A stretch of DNA of 47,131 nt from Pseudomonadota bacterium (GCA_005804885.1 SYOX01000363.1:1-47131); one strand, 5' to 3'; shown: positions 7,916 through 17,022, counted from the stretch's first letter. Made by a program: numbers and translations. The notes: generated from the sequence alone by a model not told the origin.

Positions 7916-9004
7916 TCAGGGTTGGAGACAGGGCAGGCCCATGCGGCCGCGCAGGGCGTAGCGCAGCGCGTGGGGCCAGGGATCGCGGCGCAGGGCGGCG
8001 GCGCGGGTGGCGGCGGCGCAGGCGCGCCATGCGATCGGGTCGAGGGCGTCGGGGGGGGGCTGGGCGTCGGACCAGTCGAGATCGAGGCAGATCTGTCGGG
8101 CGTCGGCGGTGGGGAGGAGCTCGATCTGGAGGGTGTCGCCGGAGGGGGCAAGGTCGAAGGTGGCGGGTTCGGCGCTCAGGGTGACGAGGGGCTGCGTGGT
8201 GCCCTGGGTGAGGTAGAGGGGGGTGGGCGTGTGGGTGGAGGAGGCGCGGAGGGTGAGCCGGTCGGCCTGGGGCTGGGTGAGGGTGATGGAGGCGCCGATG
8301 CCCTCGGAGGTGTTGATGAGGAGGCCGCGGCAGGGGTCGCCGACAGGGGGGAGGCGGAGGGCGTCGAGGCCGTCGGCGTGGGAGCAGGTGAAGCGGGAGC
8401 CGTCGCGGGGGCAGGGTTGGCGGTGTTGTGGGCGGAGGGTATCGACGCGCTCGATGGCGGCGAAGGCGTCCTCGGCGCGCGCCCGGAGTCGGCGAGTCGG
8501 GGGTGGGTTGGCGTGGAGGATCTGGACGGTGGCGGTGGCGACGCGGCGGGACTCGATGCGCTCCAGGCCCTCGGGGGGGTCAGCAGGCGGGGAGAGGGAG
8601 GCGACGATGAGGCGCTTGAAGGCGGGGGGTGAGCCGTCGTCGGGCGCGGCGAGTGCGTCGAGGATGGCGGTGAGGGGCGGTGAGGGGCCGAGGGCGATGA
8701 GGGCGGCGTCGTGGGGGGGAGCCTTGGCGTCCTGGTCGCTGGCGTGGAGATCGGCGTCGGGGTGGAGATCGGCGTCGGGGTGGAGATCCAGGTCGCGGTA
8801 GAGGGCTGGGAGGTCGTCGACGCCGTGGACGATGACGAGGTCGCCGGGGGTGGCGGCGGCGGCGGCCAGGGCGGCGGCGCGGTGGAGGTCGGGGGGCAGG
8901 GAGAGGGCGGGCAGGAGGAAGGCGAGGGCGGCGATCAGGGTGGAGAGGGCGGCCAGCGCGGCGAGCAGGAGCGGGGTGCGGTTTGCTGTGGCGGGGGCTG
9001 GCAT
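7916..9004 (-). CDS. Membrane-anchored protein of unknown function
   Basis: A 362-residue protein from the ATG at 9004 (AGGA seven to ten bases upstream). A longer ORF to 9097 is possible but has no ribosome site. Residues about 12-36 (LLLAALAALSTLIAALAFLLPAL) form one membrane helix or uncleaved signal, followed by an Asp/Pro/Ala-rich domain that should face the periplasm. The segment GDLVIVHGVDDLPALYRDL looks like a Rossmann-type strand-loop-helix. A small in-protein repeat (DLHPDADLHPDADLH) follows. Four cysteines in the second half (CPRDGSRFTC, CRGLLI, CLDLDW) could form disulfides. The similarity to the soluble ends of glycosyltransferase-39-like proteins is only an impression. Divergent from glyA. 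Confidence 0.7.
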   Translation of the reverse strand: MPAPATANRTPLLLAALAALSTLIAALAFLLPALSLPPDLHRAAALAAAAATPGDLVIVHGVDDLPALYRDLDLHPDADLHPDADLHASDQDAKAPPHDAALIALGPSPPLTAILDALAAPDDGSPPAFKRLIVASLSPPADPPEGLERIESRRVATATVQILHANPPPTRRLRARAEDAFAAIERVDTLRPQHRQPCPRDGSRFTCSHADGLDALRLPPVGDPCRGLLINTSEGIGASITLTQPQADRLTLRASSTHTPTPLYLTQGTTQPLVTLSAEPATFDLAPSGDTLQIELLPTADARQICLDLDWSDAQPPPDALDPIAWRACAAATRAAALRRDPWPHALRYALRGRMGLPCLQP

Positions 9005-9201
9005 GGGGTCCTGGCGGCGATCGGCGCATCGGGGCGCGCGAGGGTCCGGGGGGAGCGTCGCGGGGTCGATAGTGCCGCAAGAGGCGCGCGCTTGCACTCC
9101 CTGTGGGTTGTGCGCTACTTCATCGGCCCTGATCGGGCGCGGAGCGGGGCAGCCTGGCGAGGGTGGTCGGGGCGAGGACGCGACCGGAGGGAGGCGATGG
9201 G

Positions 9202-10452
9202 ATGGGCGAGCTGAGGGCGTTGGAGGCGGTGGATCCTGAGGTGGCGGGGCTGATCCGAGAGGAGGAGGTCCGGCAGGCTCGGACGATGCGGCTGATCCCG
9301 TCGGAGAACTACGTCAGCAAGGCGGTCCTTGAGGCGACCGGGACGGTGTTGACGAACAAGTACAGCGAGGGTTACGCGGGCAAGCGCTACTACCAGGGGC
9401 AGGGGGTCATCGATCGGCTGGAGCAGCTGGCGATCGATCGGGCCAAGGCGCTCTTCGGGGCCGAGCACGCCAACGTGCAGCCCTACAGCGGCTCGCCGGC
9501 GAACCTCGCGGTGTACGCGGCCTTTTGCAAGCCGGGCGATCGCGTGCTGGGGATGGGGTTGCCGCACGGGGGTCACCTGACGCACGGGTGGCCGGTGAGC
9601 GTGACGGGCCAGTTCTACGAGGCGCACCAGTACACGGTGCGGCGCCAGGATGAGCTGATCGATTACGACGAGGTGCGTCGCATGGCGCGGGAGCTGCGTC
9701 CGGCGATGATCATCGCCGGCGCGACGGCCTACCCGAGGGTGATCGACTTCGAGATCTTCGCGGAGATCGCGGCGGAGGTGGGGGCCAGGCTCATGTGCGA
9801 CATTGCGCACATCGCGGGGCTGGTGGTGGGGGGAGTCCACCCGAGCCCGGTGCCGTTGGCCGACGCGGTCACGACGACGACGCACAAGACGCTGCGCGGG
9901 CCGCGCGGGGGGATGATCCTGTGCAAGGCGGCGCACGCGGGGGCGATCAACAAGGCGGTCTTCCCGGGCTTGCAGGGCGGACCCCACAACCACACGACGG
10001 CGGGGTTGGCGGTGGCGCTGGCGGAGGCCTCGACGGAGAGCTTCCGGGACTACGCAGCGCAGGTGGTGTCCAACAGCCGCGCGCTGTGCGAGGGGCTGCT
10101 GTCGGAGGGCTTCCGGCTGGTGACGGGGGGGAGCGACAACCACCTGGCGCTGGTGGATCTGACGCCGCTGGGGGTGCCGGGCAAGCCGGCGGCCCAAGCG
10201 CTGGAGCGGGCGGGGATCGTGTGCAATTACAACACGATCCCCTACGATCCGCGCAAGCCCTTTGACCCGTCGGGGATCAGGATCGGGACGCCGGCGATCA
10301 CGTCGAGGGGCATGAGGGAGGGCGAGATGGCGCTGCTGGCCGGGTGGATAGGCCGGGTGGTGCGCCACATCGGCGATCCCGCGGTGGAGGAGTCGGTGCG
10401 CGCGGAGGTCGAGGGCTTGTGCGCGGGCTTCCCGGCGCCGGGGCTGGACTGA
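9202..10452 (+). CDS. glyA: Serine hydroxymethyltransferase
   Basis: This PLP enzyme interconverts serine plus tetrahydrofolate with glycine plus 5,10-methylene-tetrahydrofolate, the main source of one-carbon units in the cytoplasm. The 416-residue length is normal. Clear family motifs are RLIPSENYVS, NKYSEGYAGKRYYQG, NVQPYSGSPANLAVY, CDIAHIAGLV and TTTTHKTLRGPRGG, in which Lys229 is the Schiff-base lysine. The start at 9202 (MGELRALEAVD) follows GGAGGGAGG; the ORF extends upstream to 9163 without conserved sequence. It stands alone between a divergent membrane-protein gene and a TPR-like gene and is probably a housekeeping gene. Confidence 0.97.
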   Translation: MGELRALEAVDPEVAGLIREEEVRQARTMRLIPSENYVSKAVLEATGTVLTNKYSEGYAGKRYYQGQGVIDRLEQLAIDRAKALFGAEHANVQPYSGSPANLAVYAAFCKPGDRVLGMGLPHGGHLTHGWPVSVTGQFYEAHQYTVRRQDELIDYDEVRRMARELRPAMIIAGATAYPRVIDFEIFAEIAAEVGARLMCDIAHIAGLVVGGVHPSPVPLADAVTTTTHKTLRGPRGGMILCKAAHAGAINKAVFPGLQGGPHNHTTAGLAVALAEASTESFRDYAAQVVSNSRALCEGLLSEGFRLVTGGSDNHLALVDLTPLGVPGKPAAQALERAGIVCNYNTIPYDPRKPFDPSGIRIGTPAITSRGMREGEMALLAGWIGRVVRHIGDPAVEESVRAEVEGLCAGFPAPGLD

Positions 10453-10503
10453 GTCGGCCATCTCCTTGTTGAAGAGTTCACCACAAGACGAAGAAGCACA
10501 CCC

Positions 10504-11292
10504 ATGATCAACCTCGCCATTGCCCTCGGGGTCAGCATCCTGACCATGCTCGTCTTCAGCTTCATGCTGGGAGGCGGGGACTTCAACGGCTGGTATGGGA
10601 TCCTGCCGGCGCTCATCGCGCTGGTGGCGGTCTACCTGGTGCTGGTGCGTCGGACGCTCAAGCAGGTCGAGGCGGTGATGAGCCGCGCGCAGGTTGAGAT
10701 GACCAGGGCGCAGGAGTCGCTGATGAGGCTGGGCAAGCCGCCGACCGAGAAGCAGCTCAAGGACGCGATCATGGGCTCGGTCAAGATCATCAAGGAGGGC
10801 TACAAGTACAAGCGCTGGCAGTTCCTGGTCGAGTCGCAGATCAACGCCCAGGTGGGCACGCTGCTCTACGCGGTCAAGGAGTTCGACGGGGCCGAGCCCT
10901 ACCTGCGCAACGCCTTCCTGCGCAACTGGATGGCGCAGGCGATGCTGGCGGTGACCCACTTCCGCAAGAAGAAGTACGATGAGATGAAGGCGACCTTCGA
11001 GGCGGCGGTCAAGGCCAACAAGAAGGAGGCGCTCTTGTGGTCTATCTACGCGTGGTGCTTGTGGAAAAACAGCGACAGGGAGGGTGCCATCGCGGTGCTC
11101 AACCGGGCCAAGGAGCATTGCAAGGACGAGCGCGTGGAGGAGAACCTGCTCAACCTCCAGAACAACAAGAAGATGAAGATGAGCGGCTGGAAGGAGACGT
11201 GGTACCAGTTCCACCTGGCCAAGCCGCCGGCGCAGAAGGTGCAGCAGTCGCCCTTCGGGGGCCGGATCTCCAAGAAGAGCGTCTACCGTTGA
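10504..11292 (+). CDS. Membrane-anchored TPR-like protein
   Basis: A 262-residue protein with two hydrophobic helices at the N-terminus (about 3-22 and 31-48), then a helix-rich cytoplasmic or periplasmic part. Residues about 130-225 show TPR-like helix pairs (YLRNAFLRNWMAQAMLAVTHFRKKKYDEMKATFEAA, then LLWSIYAWCLWKNSDREGAIAVLNRAKE). The C-terminal tail is basic and ends SKKSVYR. It follows glyA by 51 bases, so co-transcription is possible, though the roles are not obviously related. No enzymatic motif is seen. Confidence 0.8.
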   Translation: MINLAIALGVSILTMLVFSFMLGGGDFNGWYGILPALIALVAVYLVLVRRTLKQVEAVMSRAQVEMTRAQESLMRLGKPPTEKQLKDAIMGSVKIIKEGYKYKRWQFLVESQINAQVGTLLYAVKEFDGAEPYLRNAFLRNWMAQAMLAVTHFRKKKYDEMKATFEAAVKANKKEALLWSIYAWCLWKNSDREGAIAVLNRAKEHCKDERVEENLLNLQNNKKMKMSGWKETWYQFHLAKPPAQKVQQSPFGGRISKKSVYR

Positions 11293-11422
11293 GCTGGGGC
11301 GAGGGCGCCCCGGGCTCCCTCGACGGCCCAAGGGGCCGCCATCGTCGCCCGGGGCGGCTATCGTGCCGACGGCGTCATCGATCGTATCGACGATGTCTCG
11401 GCGTCTCGTGCCGACGGCGTCT

Positions 11423-11582
11423 CGCCCCTTCGGGGCTGGCGACGGGCTGTCAACCTCCAGGCGACAGACCCTCTCAAGATCGTGCGATGTTTGCCTTCAA
11501 GCCCTTGAACTTCGCTTGTGATCTCGACGCGAGGGACGCGCCCCACACCTGCCGACACCCAGTGGCCAGCCCCGAAGGGGCG
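11423..11582. repeat. Perfect 17-bp inverted repeat pair with nested hairpins
   Basis: CGCCCCTTCGGGGCTGG at 11423-11439 is exactly mirrored by CCAGCCCCGAAGGGGCG at 11566-11582. Each arm is itself a GCCCC-TTCG-GGGC hairpin. The rest of the 325-base gap between the convergent genes (11293-11617) holds a short direct repeat TCGTGCCGACGGCGTC near 11360 and 11405 and no gene. Confidence 0.8.
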
Positions 11583-11599
11583 TCCCTGGCCTTGTAGCG

Positions 11600-11615
11600 C
11601 CGGGCGCGAGCCCGG
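11600..11615 (-). terminator. GC hairpin just after the minus-strand PilT-like gene
   Basis: CCGGGC-GCGA-GCCCGG forms a tight six-pair stem two bases beyond the TAG stop at 11618. There is no U-run, so it would be an atypical intrinsic terminator or an mRNA-end stabiliser. Confidence 0.4.
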
Positions 11616-11617
11616 AG

Positions 11618-14239
11618 CTAGGCGTCCTGTGGGTCCTTGGCGGCGTCCTCGGCGCTCTCGTCGACGCTCTCGTCGAACTCGTCGTCGTCCTCGGGGGCGA
11701 CGGGGCGAGCGATCTCGGGGTAGAGGAGGCGGTGGAGGTGGGCGGGGTCGACGGCGCGGGCCATGGCGGACTCTTCGGAGATGACCTGCCGCTCGACGAG
11801 GCTGGCCAGCGAGCGGTCCATGCGGATCATGCCGAGGTCGTCGCTCTGGTCGATGAGGGTGTTGAGGCCGTCGAGGTCGCCCTCGCGGATGAGGCGAGAG
11901 GTGGCGAAGGTGTTGATGAGGACCTCGATGGCGGGGCTGACGTTGCCGGTCTTTCGGGGCATGAGCTGTTGACAGACGATGGTGCGCAGGGTGTCGGCGA
12001 TCCTGTTGAGGGTGCGCGGTCGCTCGTTCTCGGGGAAGAGCTGCAGGAGGTGCTGGATGGCGGCTCTGGCGGTCAGCTCGTGGAGGACGGCGAAGACGAG
12101 GATGCCGGCGCGCGCGGCCTCCAGGGCGAGGCGGGTGGTCTCCTTGTCGAGCAGCTCGCCGATGACGACGACGTTGGGGTTCTCGCGCTGGACGGCGATC
12201 ATGGCCTCGGAGAAGGAGCGGGCGTGGACGCCGATCTCGCGCTGGTGGATGATGGCCTTCTGGGGGACGTGGACGAAGCCGATGGGGTCTTCGAGGGTGA
12301 TGATGCGGTGGGCGTGTCGCTGGTTGATCAGGTCGATGAGGGCGGCGATGGTGGTTGAGGTGCCGCTGCCGTAAGGTCCGCAGAAGAGGCAGAGGCCGCC
12401 GGGGAGATCGGCGAGGCGCTCGAGGTGGTCGGGAAGGCCGAGGGCCTTGAAGTCCATGGTGGTGTCGGGGATGCGCTTGAAGACGGCGCCGCCGCCCTTG
12501 CGTTGGCGGAAGAGGCTGACGTGGTAGCGGCCCTTGTCGGTTTCGTAGATGAAGTCCACGTCGCCGGTGCCTTCGAACTGGGGCCACTTGCCGGGGGGGC
12601 AGACGGGCTGTATGCAGCGCTGCCAGTCCTGCTCGCGGATGGTGCGGAAGCGGAGGCCTTCGATCTTGTCGCCGACGCGGAGCATGGGCGCGGCGCCGAC
12701 GTGGAAGTGGAGGCCGTCGGCATTGCGGCGCTTCATCAGGTCGAGGAAGAAGTTCAGGCGGCGCTGGCCCTCGCTGGTGGTGGTCGAGCGGGATTGAGGT
12801 GAGCGCGTGCCCCAGTCGGCGGGCAGGGCGGCGATCTGGGCGATCTCTTGGGACTTGACGACGCCCTCGGTGCGGCGCTCAAGGCGCTTGAGCAGGTGGG
12901 CTTCGAAGGCCACGAGGCGCTCCCCGAGGGCGTCGTCGAGGGCCTCGCTGACGGCGAAGTCGACGGAGGCGGCGTCGATGGAGCGCGGGCCTTGGCCGTC
13001 CTGGGATCGCGGGCCTTGGCCGTCGGGGGAGCGGGAGGGCTCTTCGTAGGAGGCGGGGCCGAAGCTGTCGAAGTCGTCGCCGTAGGCGGTCGAGGCCAGG
13101 GCGGGGTTTTCAGCCCGGGGCGGGCGCTCGACCTCGCGGGGGTAATGATGCTCGGACCCCTTGGGCTCGTTGACGGGGTCAAGGTCGTGCGAGTCGTCCA
13201 GGCCCCCGTCGGAGAAGTCGTCGGGGAGGTAGGCGTCGAGCTCGTCCTTCTCGTTGGCGAGCGCCAGGTCATCGTCGAGGTCGTAGTCGTCGACGTCGAG
13301 TTCAAGAGACATCGCAGAGGGGACGCGGTCGTCGGTGCCGCTGATCCCGCTGTAGTCGGGGTCGAGGGCGTAGGGATCGTAGGGGTCGTCGCGGGAGGGG
13401 GGGATCGCCAAGGGGACGGGGGAGAGGTCATCGAGGGCGTAGGGGTCGCGGCGTTCCTGGGCGGCGGCGTTCCTGGGCGGCGGATCGAAGGGGGAGAGGG
13501 CCATGGGCGCCTCGTCGAAGTCGATCATGCCGTAGTTGTCGGGGTCGGCGTGCTCGTGTGGGGCGGCCTCGCCGAGGTCATCGAGGCCCCCGTCGAGGGA
13601 GAGCAGCTCGTCAAAGAGGTCCTCGCGCTCGTCGCGGCCTCGGCGCGGGGGGGAGAGCAGGTCGCTGTCGTCGTCGTCGTCGTCGAGCCCGTGGGAGGAG
13701 GGATCGGGGAAGACGTCCTGATCGTCGATGAGGTCGAAGTCGTCGGCGCTGGCCGAGGTCGGCGGGCTGCGCCTGGGCGGCTCGGGGAGGGGGGCCGGCT
13801 CGGGGGTCGGTGGCCGTCGAGAGGGCAGGGCGACGGGTTCGGACGCCGGGCGTCGGGCGGGCAGGGAGACGGCGGCGGCGGGCTCCGGGGCTCTGGCGGC
13901 GGCGGTGCTGATCGAGCGCTTCCAGGAGGCGCCGGCGGCGCCGAAGAGCTTGCTGGAGGAGCGCCGCGAGGCGTCCTCCTGGTCGGGGATCCACTCATCC
14001 TGCCCGGTCGGGAGGGTTGAGGTGTTGCCGAGGCTGGCGGCCATGAGCTGCTCGATCATGGCCTCCTCCTCGGCGGTCATGGCGGGCGGGGGCGCGGCGT
14101 CCTCGTCGTCGCTGCCCTGGTCGCGCTCGTCCGGAGGAGCCGGGCGGGTGAGGGGGCGCCGGAGGATGCTGGCGCTTGAGGAGGATCTGGGGACCCCGAG
14201 CGCGGCGGGTCTGGGTTTTTCGTCGTCGTGGTTGGCCAT
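11618..14239 (-). CDS. PilT-family protein with long acidic N-terminus and altered Walker A
   Basis: An 873-residue protein; ATG at 14239 after AAGGAGCC. Residues 1 to about 440 are disordered and very rich in Asp, Ser and Pro; the last 20 residues are also acidic. Residues about 480-850 match the PilT retraction-ATPase fold: GGLCLFCGPYGSGTSTT in the Walker A place, ITLEDPIGFVH (Asp box), QREIGVHARSFSEA, NPNVVVIGELLDKET (Walker B with Glu), VLHELTA (His box). The Walker A lysine is replaced by Thr627, which would normally abolish ATP hydrolysis. It is the second gene of an operon with the HEAT-PilT gene, 20 bases apart. It may be a non-catalytic subunit or regulator of pilus motors. A true ATPase using another lysine cannot be excluded. 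Confidence 0.88.
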   Translation of the reverse strand: MANHDDEKPRPAALGVPRSSSSASILRRPLTRPAPPDERDQGSDDEDAAPPPAMTAEEEAMIEQLMAASLGNTSTLPTGQDEWIPDQEDASRRSSSKLFGAAGASWKRSISTAAARAPEPAAAVSLPARRPASEPVALPSRRPPTPEPAPLPEPPRRSPPTSASADDFDLIDDQDVFPDPSSHGLDDDDDDSDLLSPPRRGRDEREDLFDELLSLDGGLDDLGEAAPHEHADPDNYGMIDFDEAPMALSPFDPPPRNAAAQERRDPYALDDLSPVPLAIPPSRDDPYDPYALDPDYSGISGTDDRVPSAMSLELDVDDYDLDDDLALANEKDELDAYLPDDFSDGGLDDSHDLDPVNEPKGSEHHYPREVERPPRAENPALASTAYGDDFDSFGPASYEEPSRSPDGQGPRSQDGQGPRSIDAASVDFAVSEALDDALGERLVAFEAHLLKRLERRTEGVVKSQEIAQIAALPADWGTRSPQSRSTTTSEGQRRLNFFLDLMKRRNADGLHFHVGAAPMLRVGDKIEGLRFRTIREQDWQRCIQPVCPPGKWPQFEGTGDVDFIYETDKGRYHVSLFRQRKGGGAVFKRIPDTTMDFKALGLPDHLERLADLPGGLCLFCGPYGSGTSTTIAALIDLINQRHAHRIITLEDPIGFVHVPQKAIIHQREIGVHARSFSEAMIAVQRENPNVVVIGELLDKETTRLALEAARAGILVFAVLHELTARAAIQHLLQLFPENERPRTLNRIADTLRTIVCQQLMPRKTGNVSPAIEVLINTFATSRLIREGDLDGLNTLIDQSDDLGMIRMDRSLASLVERQVISEESAMARAVDPAHLHRLLYPEIARPVAPEDDDEFDESVDESAEDAAKDPQDA

Positions 14240-14259
14240 GGCGGCTCCTTGTATCGCTC

Positions 14260-16827
14260 TCAGGCGCGCTCTTCGGTCGCGGTGCGTCGGCGTGCGTGGT
14301 GTTCGAAGCGCTCTTTGTGGTGTGCGCGGCGGTAGGCGGCCTCAGGGGTGATGATCCCGAAGCTGAGCATGGAGGTCAGGGCGTCGTCAAAGGACTGCAT
14401 GCCTTGCTTCTTGCCCTTGTCGATCAGGCTCCGCAGGCCGGCGTGGTTGCCGGCGCGGATCGCGGCGCGGGTGTCGGCGTTGGCCACGACGATTTCGAAG
14501 GCCGCGGCCATGCCCTGGCCGTTGGCGCGGGGCATGAGGCCCTGGACGATGATGGCCTTGAAGGCCGAGGAGAGCTCGCTCAGGGTGCGCTGCCTCGCTT
14601 CCGGGGGGAAGCTCTCGACGATGCGGTCCAGGGCGGCCTCGACGGTGCCGGAGCGGTAGCTGGCCAGCACCAGCGTGCCGGTGCTGGCCGCCCGCAGGGC
14701 CAGCTTGAAGGTCTCGGCGTCGGCCAGCGGGTCGATGACGATGACGTCGGGGTCCTGGCGCAGCGCGCCGTGCAGGGCGCGGGCCATGGAGGCGGCGTGG
14801 TCGCCGACCTCGCGCTGGTTGATGGTGCTGCGCCGGTCGCTGTGGATGAACTCCATCGGGCGCTCCAGGCTGATGATGTGCGCCCCCCGGTACATGTTGC
14901 AGTGGTTGACGAGCGCGGCCAGGGTGGTCGTGCGCCCCTCGCCCTGGGGCGCGCAGACCAGGACCAGGCCGCCCTTCCAGTAGGAGACCTCGGCGAAGTG
15001 GGCCGGCAGCCCGACGGAGTCGAGGGTGGGCAGATCGCGCGGGATGATGCGGAAGGCGGCGTTGACCCCTCGGCTGTCGACGAAGATGCTGGCTCGGTAG
15101 CGGCCGGCGCCCTGGATCTCGTGGCAGTAGCCCAGGTTGCCCTGGCTGGCGACCTGGGCGGCCTGGTCGCTGTTGAGCAGCTCGCGCACGAGGCAGGCGG
15201 TGTGGTCTGCGTCGGCGACCTGGTCGCTGACGGGGACGAGCTCGCCGCGCAGCCGCATCAAGGGGGGCTTGTCGACGACCACGTAGAGATCCGAGGCGCC
15301 GCGCTCGCGGGCGAACATCATGATGTCCTCCAGAGGCGAGAGGCGGACCTCGGAGAGCAGCGAGAGGTAGATGCCCTCCTGGATGGGGCCGCGGTTGGGG
15401 ATGGGCCAGGCCTGCTCCTCGCTGAGCGCCTCGGCGGCGTCGAGGGCGGCCGAGGCGACCCGCGCGTCGCGGTCCTCCTTGCAAAGCTTGATGAGGAGCT
15501 TGAGGACGTCCTGATCTTTGACCTTCCTCAGGACCCAGACGATCTCGCGGCGCAGGTCGGTGGTGTCGGTCTTGTCGCTGCCCTCAAGGACGCTCTGGCC
15601 CAGGACGAGGGCCTTGAGGGGGGCAAGGGCGGCCTCGAAGCCCGAGCGGTCGCCGGCCTCGAGGTGCCTGTTGGCGGCGGTGGCCAGCGCGTCGGCGACG
15701 ACCAGGACGGTGTCGCGCTCGTTGAGCAGGGCGGCCATGCGGCTGTAGGTCGAGGGGTCGGCCATGCGGCCCAGGGTGGAGATGATCCGGGTGCGGGTCC
15801 ACCAGTCGTCCGTCTCCAGGGCGTCGAGCAGGGGCTTCTTGAGCCGCGCGTCATTGCCCTGGCCGACGGCCAGCGAGACGGCCAGGATGCGGACCTCGTG
15901 GTCGGGCGAGCGCATCAGCTCCAGCACCGGGTCCATGATCTTGTTGATGATGGGGCCGAGGGATTCGAAGGCGCGCTCCTGGCCCCAGGCCGACAGGCGC
16001 CTGGCGTCGTGCAGGAAGGCCTGGATGACGGGTCCGGGGTTCTCCAGCATGTCCAGGACGCGCACGGCGGCCTGTCGGACGTGGGTGGAGTCCGCGCCGA
16101 GCAGGGGGACGAGCTTGTTCTGAAGCTTGATCGTCCTGCTCTGGGCCAGGCGCCCGAGGATCTGCCACAGGACCTCCTGGTTGCGCTCGGTCTCGCGGCC
16201 CACGACGGAGACCATCTTCTCGAAGTAGGTGTCGTCGTTGGGGTTGGCCTGGGCCAGGAAGGCGAAGCGGCGGACCTCGGGCGAGGGGTGCTCGGTGGCG
16301 CGCTCGATCAGGGGGCGCCAGACGTCGAGGGTGCCGCTGACCTGGACGTCCTGCTGGATGCGCTCCATGAGGCGCTCGGCGATCTTGACGCGGGGGTCGA
16401 GCCAGAGGTCGGCGACGGTGATCAGAGCCTTGTCGAGCCGGCTGGAGGTGAAGAGCTCCTCGGCGGCCTGCCGGACCTGGACGTCCTCGCTCAAGAGGTG
16501 GGGCGCGAGCCGCTGGTGGTAGCCCTCGGGCAGCACCTTGACCAGCACGCGGGCCAGGCCGGTGACCATCTGGGGGGCCAGCTCGCTGACGCGGCGCAAG
16601 AAGGCGTCGACGATGAAGGGGTCGCCGACCTGATGGATGCGGACCAGGGCGGCCTTGCGCACGTCGGTGTCGCGCACCATCAGGAGATCGAGCAGCTCCT
16701 CGACGTCGATGCTGCCCTTGGGGCCGAGGGCCTTCTTGATCAGCCCGTCCTTGTCAAGCTCGGAGGACCAGTCGCCGGACTTGAGCCGCCCGACGGCGTC
16801 CAGCTTGCGAAATTTGAACATCGCCAC
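14260..16827 (-). CDS. HEAT-like repeat / PilT-family fusion, probable pseudo-ATPase
   Basis: An 855-residue protein. The GTG at 16827 has GAGG nine bases upstream; the ATG at 16821 is the alternative. Residues 1 to about 480 are a helical solenoid of HEAT-like pairs (LLMVRDTDVRKAALVRIHQV, LMRSPDHEVRILAVSLAVGQ). Residues about 495-830 follow the PilT order (PLEDIMMFARERGASDLYVV, RASIFVDSRGVNAAFRIIP), but the catalytic sites are eroded: Walker A is APQGEGRTTT with Arg632 for Lys, the Asp box is SLERPMEF instead of EDPIEF, Walker B is DPDVIVIDPL without GE, and the His box TLHT is ASYRSG. The protein is therefore likely to bind partners rather than hydrolyse ATP. First gene of the pair with the acidic-tailed PilT-like protein. 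Confidence 0.88.
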   Translation of the reverse strand: MAMFKFRKLDAVGRLKSGDWSSELDKDGLIKKALGPKGSIDVEELLDLLMVRDTDVRKAALVRIHQVGDPFIVDAFLRRVSELAPQMVTGLARVLVKVLPEGYHQRLAPHLLSEDVQVRQAAEELFTSSRLDKALITVADLWLDPRVKIAERLMERIQQDVQVSGTLDVWRPLIERATEHPSPEVRRFAFLAQANPNDDTYFEKMVSVVGRETERNQEVLWQILGRLAQSRTIKLQNKLVPLLGADSTHVRQAAVRVLDMLENPGPVIQAFLHDARRLSAWGQERAFESLGPIINKIMDPVLELMRSPDHEVRILAVSLAVGQGNDARLKKPLLDALETDDWWTRTRIISTLGRMADPSTYSRMAALLNERDTVLVVADALATAANRHLEAGDRSGFEAALAPLKALVLGQSVLEGSDKTDTTDLRREIVWVLRKVKDQDVLKLLIKLCKEDRDARVASAALDAAEALSEEQAWPIPNRGPIQEGIYLSLLSEVRLSPLEDIMMFARERGASDLYVVVDKPPLMRLRGELVPVSDQVADADHTACLVRELLNSDQAAQVASQGNLGYCHEIQGAGRYRASIFVDSRGVNAAFRIIPRDLPTLDSVGLPAHFAEVSYWKGGLVLVCAPQGEGRTTTLAALVNHCNMYRGAHIISLERPMEFIHSDRRSTINQREVGDHAASMARALHGALRQDPDVIVIDPLADAETFKLALRAASTGTLVLASYRSGTVEAALDRIVESFPPEARQRTLSELSSAFKAIIVQGLMPRANGQGMAAAFEIVVANADTRAAIRAGNHAGLRSLIDKGKKQGMQSFDDALTSMLSFGIITPEAAYRRAHHKERFEHHARRRTATEERA

Positions 16828-17022
16828 GTCAGTTGACCTCGTAGCTTGTTGCTGTGCCTCATCGACTCTTAGCAGGGATCGCGCGCCTTAGACAAGAATG
16901 CGACGCGGCCGGGTTGAAGCCTGGGCGCCGATCGGTGAATGTAGAGCGGACTGCGGGCGCTTGTTCCTCGGCGGGCTGGTCGCCGACGGGAGGGGCGCCA
17001 GCGCACCCGGGCGGGTGAGGAC

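Noticed and set aside
11618..16827. Calling the two PilT-like genes normal retraction ATPases (pilT/pilU)
   Set aside because: Both lack the Walker A lysine and one lacks several further catalytic motifs.
14176..16836. An 886-codon open frame on the plus strand
   Set aside because: It lies opposite the HEAT-PilT gene; its translation is Gly/Ala/Val/Asp-rich without any domain, the usual mirror of a GC-rich gene.
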